Assembly: GCA_963682055.1 (NCBI GenBank)
Contig: OY821746.1
Coordinates: forward strand, 18,093,992 to 18,157,991
Origin: Primula veris
Lineage: Eukaryota > Streptophyta > Magnoliopsida > Ericales > Primulaceae
Direction: 5' to 3'
Length of the DNA: 64,000 nt
Below, one piece after another: positions 57,101-64,000 of this stretch. How positions within the stretch are numbered: the stretch's first letter is position 1; each line of letters starts with the position of its first letter. The notes under the pieces are model-generated. The model worked only from the letters and a program-made list of their open reading frames with translations. It was not told the origin of the DNA and did no database searches. The position numbers were made by a program, and so were the translations under genes.

Positions 57101-60100
57101 AAAATGTTTTGGGAGCTTGGTTATTTGAGCATTTTAAGTTATTAAATTAGTAAGAGCTGGAGATAACTTTTTTTATCGTAAGTAATATTCTAGACAAATA
57201 ATCATAACAGTTAAGAGTGCAACGGTTTCTTACAAATTTCTTATGTTCATCTTGTTGTTGTCTCTTTCTGAGGCAGTTTATTGTTTTAGATTTTTGGATA
57301 ACTTGTATATCGTTATCCCTAATACTTATATGTTAATTTGAAGCAACTTGATCTGTATAATATAGAAGTTAACGGAAGCGGATTCTTGGATGTTACTGAA
57401 ATTATGAAAAGATTCGTAGACTTACGGAAAAATTGTGGGGGAATAATAACAAAATTTGTGAATGCTCTTTCGTTCTATATGAAGCATGTAACATGTTTAG
57501 GGAAACCAAGTTAGTTGATGATCCAAGTCTACTCACTCCAATTGTTAGATATTTTCTATTTGTAAAGCTAAGGTCTCTATGTCTTAGTTTCTAAAATCTT
57601 CCATATGTTTCATAGCTTTGGGATTTATTCATTATCTTCTTCATACTTTTGATTGACTACTGTATTGATTTAATTGAATCTATTATTTAATTGAATTTAT
57701 CTAAATGTCTTAGGAACAACAAGGGGAGTTGGCAATGGTTACAGATCTTGCTGGTTCAGCCTACAAATTGGAACTGTCAACCGATATTCCTTCTTTTGGT
57801 TTGGTGAGAACGGGTCTCTTCATATCACTTTTAAACGTTTTTTAAGATTGTGGTTATGACGTCTCTTTATTGGCATGATTTGATTGCTGCGTTTATTTAC
57901 CATCTTTTATTGAAAAACTTACATACAGGTGTACCCTTTTTAATTATTGTTATCCAAGGTGCAGCCTTATATAAATATCTATTTGATGTGTCCCCCAGAT
58001 TGTTATTTTCTGAAATTAATGTGAGATTTCTTTGTCTTGCAGCCGAAAGCCACTTTTAAGTTTCCATGTGGGGAAGTTTCTTTAGAGGAGAAGAACGAGG
58101 AGGAAGTAAAGCCAATGCTGTCTATAAATGGACTTGTCAAAGGTCATATCTTGAATGGGGTGTGTTCTGCCCAATACAACGATGAAAATTTAAATTTGAA
58201 ATACTTATACAAGGTATTTTCTTAGAGCCTTCCTGTTATGAATTATTACTGTTTTAGAAAAATCATGTTTCGACGTCCTTCAAGTATCTTAAAGTTGGAT
58301 GAACCTAGTTATATAATTTATAACCCAAAAGAGAAGTAAGTTATGGGTGAACCCGGTCCACTGTCGTTTAGTGTGCCAAGCCAATAAAAACCCTAGAGAT
58401 AATTGGGGAACCCTTGTGGGACCCAACTTAAATTAAATTAAAATGTGATTGGTTTGGCACACTATTATAGAGTGAACCGGGTTCACACAATACTTTATCC
58501 TCAAAAAGGGTCACATGATTCTTAATGGGGTATTACGATCAAAAAAATCATTGAAGGCGTGTACAGAACTCAGTTAAGCAACATGTTATTATTTGTCAAT
58601 AGATAATGACATACGCTTTCGTGTTTAAAGAATAAAGTATAAATATATATTAAGAAAAATTAAGTTTGGAGAACGAACCGTCAGCATAATATGTGTAGCC
58701 CTGTTAGTATGGTGATGCATGTTCCTCTGTGTACTTTTCCATGTATAACGTGGTACAGAAGGAATGCAATAGGATGTTCTCCGAAAATGTGCAAAACTCT
58801 ACAATCCACTATGAAATGGCCCTTCCTTTTGGTATCTAGATTCTTAAGCTTGGATGCCTGTCATTTGTCTGTAGTATTTCTATAACCACCTTCATATGGA
58901 TTCTAGAGAACCGAGATAATTGTGCGAATTTTCTCTGTACCTCAATCTAGTATTCACTATCCATGGTGTTGCATTTATGGTCTTTAATTCCTTTTTATTG
59001 GATAATCAGCATATAATAGATCGTTTCTCTCTGCGTTGTTAAGCTCATGGTCAGAAAATCTGCAATTAACGTTTATCTGACCTGAATATCTGTTTTCAGC
59101 TTTTAAATGCTTATTGTGATCTGTTTTGGGCATTGGAAACTTTGGTATTAGATTAATAGTGAGCTAAATCTTTTTGTCAGGACGAGAAAATGACTTTGAT
59201 TCCAAGCATTTCACTTCCGTTAAACACGGCATCTTTTGCATTTAAGCGACGCTTCAGTCCTTCGGACAAGCTGAGGTTATCTTTCTTTTTTCTCTGTAAG
59301 CTCTTGTTTGCTGGTTTAATTGATATGAAAAGTGACTATAAGAACTTGAGGTTTTCCGTTAACTTTGTCAGAGTTACCCTGGCTAATCTCTTTTGTTAGA
59401 TTAGTGTATGTAGTGTAAAAATTGAAAGTTTGAATACAAAATCGATTTTTAGTGACAGGTTTGTAAAAAAGAGTAAATTACAATATGTATCCACCATACA
59501 CTATATATACAGAATACGTGCATAAGAAGAACAAATGCGACGCCTAATAATATAAAAGGTTTTTGTCTGAAATCCTTTGTATATACTCCTGATCAGCTAC
59601 TGGTACAACTTCGACTCAAATGACTGGAGTACGGTGTACAAACACACAGTTGGCAAAGATTACAAATTCAAAGTTGGTTATGATTCAAATGTGCGACTTG
59701 GTTGGGCATCTCTTTGGGTATGTGATTGTTTTTCAGTGCTTCATTATCTTTTTATACTAGTATCTTTTTTTGTTTTGATAGCGGACTAGTGTCGTTTATT
59801 CTACGATTGTACTAGCTTTCTTTATATTCTTAGTTTGCCTTGCTTCAGATATATGTACATGCTGCCCTTGTTTAAGATATAAAGTATTTGATGTTTGCTC
59901 TTTTCCCCTCAGAAATGAAAGAAGAAGCTAAAATTTGTTGTTGATCTTTGTTGGTATTCCATGTAGGTAGCAGTAGGAAACTCATTTAGTCATGTGAATG
60001 ACATGGCTACAGAACTACATACCAATGTTTTTTTTAAAATAGCGATACGCTGTCTATATATAACTCATTTGAAAAAGAAAAAGGAAAACCGCTTTACAAT

Positions 60101-60567
60101 AATTGAATACAGATAGATTAGAAGAAAGGAATGGTCTATCTTCTTGCAGAAATATGATAAAATTTAGAGAAAAAGTGACCAATAAATATAGCAGTAACTT
60201 TTGGATTGTAAGTATTTCTTGGTCTATAAATTAGTCTATCATGTGAAGGGCCTTTTTATTTACTTTGAGAATGACATGTTACGATAAAATAAGAACGTTA
60301 CTGTCAAACCCACATGCCATTCACACATATCTTTTGATCAGATGATGTTTGTTCTTAAAGTTTCCCTTTTTTGATTTTGATTATTTCATTGAACTAATTG
60401 ACCTCTATCTGAATCTGATCAACTTTATGTTCTAGGTTGGAGATGAATTAGGAAAAGCGAAATCAGCCCCAATGAAAGCTAAAATCCAGTTCATGCTCCA
60501 AGTTCCTCAAGATGATATTGCATCGTCGGCCCTTATGTTCCGTGTGAAAAAGAGGTGGGATATCTAA
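54113..60567 (+). CDS. OEP37: chloroplast outer envelope pore protein 37, 6 exons, 323 aa
   Basis: Coding exons: 54113-54475, 57714-57803, 58043-58213, 59181-59275, 59597-59717, 60436-60567. GT..AG introns join in phase (972 nt). The product is a beta-barrel channel of the plastid outer envelope; the family forms cation-selective, rectifying pores. Conserved segments are FRRPAIRVTSEFDSDTSMFF (23-42), KVLDSLAKLKLTF (48-60), a GEVSLEEKNEEEVKPMLSIN block in exon 3, SISLPLNTASFAFKRRFSPS in exon 4, YWYNFDSNDWSTVYKH and RLGWASLW in exon 5, and the C-terminus MFRVKKRWDI. There is no cleavable transit peptide, as usual for these barrels. An acidic run (E67-72) precedes the first strands. Intron 1 is 3.2 kb and holds a MITE-like piece and a C run. 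Length is slightly below the roughly 340 residues of known OEP37. Confidence 0.92.
54709..54890. mobile_element. MITE-like inverted repeat in intron 1
   Basis: Left end GTGGCGGAACTAGG and right end (reversed) GGGGGAGGAACTAGGG are imperfect inverted repeats about 180 bp apart. This kind of end is widespread in dicot introns. No target duplication was fixed. Confidence 0.5.
55372..55394. repeat. 23-base C run in intron 1
   Basis: Uninterrupted cytosines. The same local sequence (GCGTACTGAAATG, TCATACATTCCA) occurs on both sides, indicating a small duplication around it. Length is prone to sequencing error. Confidence 0.85.
58347..58486. mobile_element. short MITE in intron 3
   Basis: GTGAACCCGGTCCACT and (reversed from the right) GTGAACCCGGTTCACT are inverted ends, and TAGTGTGCCAA.CCAAT extends the arms to about 40 bp each. 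The unit is about 140 bp long and sits 133 bp after the 5' splice site. Confidence 0.7.
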
Positions 60568-60864
60568 GAGATATTTTCTGTTGCAACTACTATTATAATG
60601 TTGTGAGCTGGTAGTTGTAATGATATTCTTTGCTACAAAAACAACGTTATTCTGGTGGAAAATCTGGTTTTTATCTTGGTTGTAATGATACTCTAGTAGT
60701 GTTTTACTATAAAATCACTGTAAAAAGTTCTTACAAGCTGATTGCATGATATGGATAAGATTCGACACACGGGGCAAATTTTGGAATCTATAACTTAATT
60801 AATAATTGATCTATGAAAGTAAAACTAATTAAGAATTGTTTCATTTTCCCTAACTAATCAATAA
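60568..60864 (+). other. 3' flank of the OEP37 gene
   Basis: Expected 3' untranslated region; a repeated TTGTAATGATA.TCT motif occurs at about 60616 and 60680. No other feature is visible. Confidence 0.45.
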
Positions 60865-61880
60865 AAATAAAAAAAAAAATGGAAAAAATGGAAAAATTTC
60901 AAAAAATTGAAAAAAAAAAAAAAAATTGAAAAAAAAACCCAGAAAATCTTAAAAAAAGGCAAAATCTTGAAAAAACACAAATAAAATTTTAAAAATCCCA
61001 AAAAATCTAAAATCAACAAAAAACCAAAAACGCAAAAAAAAAAAACAGTCTGAGTCGTTTTAAGTCATTTCAAAAACACTCTGAGTAATTTTAAAAATAG
61101 TTCGGGTAATTTTAAAAACAGTGTGAGTGATTTTAAAAACAGTTTGAGTCGTTTTAAGTGATTTTAAAAATAGCCTGAGTTGTTTTAAGTCATTTGAAAA
61201 ACAGTCTGAGTCGTTTGAAAAACATTTTGAGTCATGTTAAGTCATTTTAAAAATAATGAGTCGTTTTAAAAACAGTCTGAGTTATTTTGAGTCATTTTAA
61301 AAACAGTTCGAGTCATTTTAAAAACAGTCTGAGGCATTTTCAGTCATTTTAAAAACAGTCTGAGTCATTTTTAAGTCATTTAGAAACAGTATGAGTTATA
61401 TTAAGTAATTTTAAAAATAGTCCGAGTCATTTTAAAAAACATTTCGATTAATTTTAAAAACAGTCTGAGTCATTTTTAAGTCATTTGAAGTCATTTGAAA
61501 ACAATTGCAAATTATTTTAAAGTTTTAAACTTTTTTTTGACTTTTCGGCTTTTTCCGACTTTTTTTTCATTTTTTTCATTTTTTTGTGATTTTTTAATTT
61601 TTAATTTTTTCTTGGTTTTTTGAATTTTTTTACAATTTTTCAGATTTTTTCAGGTTCCCGACTTTTTTAACGTTTTTTTTTTATTGTGATTTTGGATTTT
61701 TTTGGATTTTCTTGGTGTTTTTGTATTTTTTTTAAATTTTTTTTTAGGTTTTTTCGGATTTCCGACTTTTTTTAACTTTTTTTCATTTTTTTTTGAATTT
61801 TTGGATTTTTGGACTTTCCTTGATTTTTTTTTACCCTTTTTTCGGAGTTTTTTTTTCGAATTCCCTACTTTTTAGCAGAT
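60865..61880. repeat. A-rich / minisatellite / T-rich symmetrical block
   Basis: 60865-61045 is almost entirely A with GAAAAA and AATC interruptions. 61045-61500 is a minisatellite. 61525-61880 is T-rich with CTTTTT and GATTTTT interruptions, roughly the complement of the first part. The whole could fold as a long imperfect hairpin. No coding capacity. Confidence 0.75.
61045..61500. repeat. minisatellite of AGTCTGAGTCRTTTTAAG type
   Basis: About fifteen variants of AAAACAGTCTGAGTCATTTT, often followed by AAGTCATTTT, spaced 20-40 bp apart. Unit length varies, so it is not a simple head-to-tail array. Confidence 0.8.
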
Positions 61881-62426
61881 GCCACATTAGTATAAGTCTG
61901 GGGGGTGAGAGAACCAAAGCCCAATAGGGTCAATATGTTTATCTGTTAATGTACTCCTATTTAAGTATTCTTAGGTGCTCATTGATCATAATATTGCTTA
62001 ATGACCACAACTCATTTTACGTAAAATTATAAGTATAAGGTAAATTTTTGAATTCTTCCAAAATTGTATGTGATAAAACATGTAATATATTAGCTTGTTT
62101 TGATATGATTTCAAGTGTTTTGATATTATTTCAAGCGAAAGGTGAAATTAGTACAAACTTAATTAAAGATGTGAACATTATTTTCATTTTACAAGTTTTC
62201 CCTAGAGATCGTCTAGACAACTAAAATGAGCTAACGTCCCTCGTCCCCCATACATATGTAGATTCGTTCCGTCAGTAGCAACAACTGAAGAAAAGGGTTT
62301 AAGGAATGAGATGAGAATAAACTTACAGAAACTTTAATTAATTATAACAATAAGTAACTAAACAATACTTCAGTCTCCTGCAAAATGTATACTAGGCAAA
62401 TAATCAGCAATATAGATGCAAACTAT
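61881..62426. other. intergenic, nothing supported
   Basis: No frame, RNA gene or repeat boundary identified. Confidence 0.5.
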
Positions 62427-63491
62427 GGGGGTAATATCACTTTAATGCAATAATTTTTTGGTCATATTTACTTAACTGATCCGAGTTTCAAAAATGTTGA
62501 ATTGGTGATTCAAGTTTCACGTATTTTGATTTAGTGGTCTTTTTAACTTCATAAATTTTAAACAAATTAGTCCACTTAGTTTAAAAATTAATAAACTAGA
62601 CACCGGTTTATTGAAAATGACAAAATTAACTCTTTAATTTTATAATTTTTGTAAAAGACACATTTTACAATAACATAACTTTTATTCATAATAAATACAA
62701 TTTTAGACATAATTTTTGAAAAAAAAACGACTTTGAATACATTTTTCCAGCAAAATAAACACTACATTTAATTTTTTTTCTTTTCAGAAATGTTTTAATC
62801 CGTAAAAAAATTGTTTTAATCCGTATAAATTACAGTACATTCGTAAATAATTTTTGGTAATTAAAGAAAATTTTACTGATTAATATTAAAGAAAATTACA
62901 ATACGCGTATCTTGATTATTTGATAGTCTGATAAAGCTGCCAATTTGTCTTTTTGTGAACCTTTTCGTTATGAAAAAAATAGTATACCTCCATGCTAAAG
63001 TCGTGCGGACGTAAAATTTTATGTGCGATAACTCCGTGTAATTTTCTTTAATAATTTTCTGTAATTTACCAGAATTTTTTTAATATTAATTCATACAATT
63101 TTCTTTAATTATCAAAAATTATTTACGGATGTAGTTTAATTTTTACTGATTAAAATAATTTTTTTACAGATTAAAACCTTTCTGAAAAGAACAAAAATTA
63201 TGTCTAAGATTTTATTTATTATAAAGAAAAGTTTTCTTATTGGAAAACGTGTCTTTTATAAAAATTGTAAAATTAAAAAGTTAATTTTGTCATTTTTAAC
63301 AAATCGGTGTCTAGTTTATTAATTTTTAAACTAAGTGAATTGTATTGCAATTGTTTAAAACTTGTGAAGTTAAGGAGACCTCTAAATCAAAATATATGTG
63401 AAACCTGTGTCACCAATTCAATATTTTTGAAACTCAGGTTACTTAAGTAAATATGACTCAAAACTTAAAGCACTAAATTGACATTACCTCC
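62427..63491. mobile_element. foldback element, same family as 31490-33056
   Basis: Ends are inverted (left GGGGGTAATATCACTTTA; right, reversed, GGAGGTAATGTCAATTTA). Arms of about 500 bp pair through TTTCAAAAATRTTGAATTGG, TTTAAAAATTAATAAACTAG and GACAAAATTAACT, and on toward the centre near 62950. Flanks AAACTAT (62420-62426) and AAAATAT (63492-63498) may be a worn target duplication. The TTAATAAACTAG and AAAATTAACT words occur at matching places in the other palindrome. Confidence 0.82.
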
Positions 63492-63579
63492 AAAATATGG
63501 TGTTCTCATAAATTTTAATTCATTCATGTCACGCCTTGAACTCATGGGGGTTGTGTAGAATATATCATCTACCTACGGT
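63492..63579. other. short spacer
   Basis: Nothing supported between the foldback element and the minisatellite. Confidence 0.5.
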
Positions 63580-63800
63580 ACTGAATGCCACACCCTAACT
63601 AGGTGGAGAAAACATGCATCAATCGACAGAAAAGACACACCCTAAGCGGGTAGAGAAACTAAGTCTAAATCGACAGAAAAGCTACACTCTAAACGGGTGA
63701 AGAGATTATGTCTGAAATGACAGAAAAGCCACATCCTTAGCATGTGGAGAAGAGACGTCTAAAACAGCAGAAAAGCCACACTTTTACTGAGTGCATATTC
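63580..63800. repeat. 47-bp minisatellite, about five units
   Basis: CAGAAAAG anchors start at 63627, 63673, 63721 and 63768 (46-48 bp apart). Each is followed by a CACACCCTAAGCGGGTAGAG-like segment in which ACCC and GGGT can pair. An earlier unit without the anchor begins near 63583. Confidence 0.82.
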
Positions 63801-64000
63801 ATGTCATTTTATGATACACAACATACATAATAAGGCTTTACCAAAATAGTTTAAAATTCACAATGTATATTAAGACAATTTAATATTATGTTTCACCAAA
63901 TCTGAACATTTTAATGTCATCCATAATTCATATTCACTTCGCATAATAAATTGACATAACTCATACAAGCAAGTAAGGCAAAAACTATGTTGAGATAAAC
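63801..64000. other. right edge, nothing supported
   Basis: AT-rich DNA without a frame or repeat that I can define. Confidence 0.5.

Overview
The window is plant nuclear DNA: AT-rich, with intron-rich genes (GT..AG introns) spaced far apart by plant-type mobile elements (Ty1-copia with Met-tRNA-type primer sites, a Helitron, Tourist/PIF-type MITEs, Mutator-like and foldback elements, an Au-type SINE). Gene content fits a dicot; I cannot fix the species. Three genes can be supported. They are a one-exon plant protein of unknown function (16626-18176, minus), a nine-exon uridine/nucleoside hydrolase of the URH1 type (34074-40258, plus) and a six-exon chloroplast outer envelope pore protein of the OEP37 type (54113-60567, plus). 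They share no operon-like logic and appear to be independent housekeeping loci.

Layout. 336-6501 is a young copia element (minus) with 1118-bp LTRs and a TAGAT target duplication; gag is kept but broken, and integrase plus most of RT are gone. 6507-8941 is unassigned repeat-like DNA. 8942-13266 is a non-autonomous Helitron (minus). A hairpin-forming MITE lies at 15313-15687. After the 516-aa gene comes a complete but decayed copia element (18403-25464, plus; ATTTA duplication), inserted 226 bp upstream of that gene's start codon. 25465-34073 is gene-free: a Tourist-like MITE (28459-29188), a solo LTR with six phased copies of a 10-bp word (29574-30800) and a 1.57-kb palindrome (31490-33056).

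The nucleoside hydrolase gene carries an Au-type SINE in an intron. Downstream, 41198-47791 is a very recent copia insertion (minus): its two 535-bp LTRs read as identical, yet its coding region is ruined. A 14-nt stretch next to its LTR is the exact complement of a stretch inside the LTR, at the place where a tRNA primer site would be expected. 47792-49350 is an old relative of the first copia element. 50096-51155 is a Mutator-like element with a perfect 9-bp duplication. 51484-52515 looks like organelle (mitochondrial) DNA. After the OEP37 gene come an A-rich/minisatellite/T-rich block (60865-61880), a second palindrome of the same family (62427-63491) and a 47-bp minisatellite (63580-63800).

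The most unusual signals are the self-complementary primer-site geometry and recent mobility of the coding-dead copia at 41198-47791, the long palindrome family, and the helically spaced word array in the solo LTR. Boundaries were read by eye; no database search was possible.
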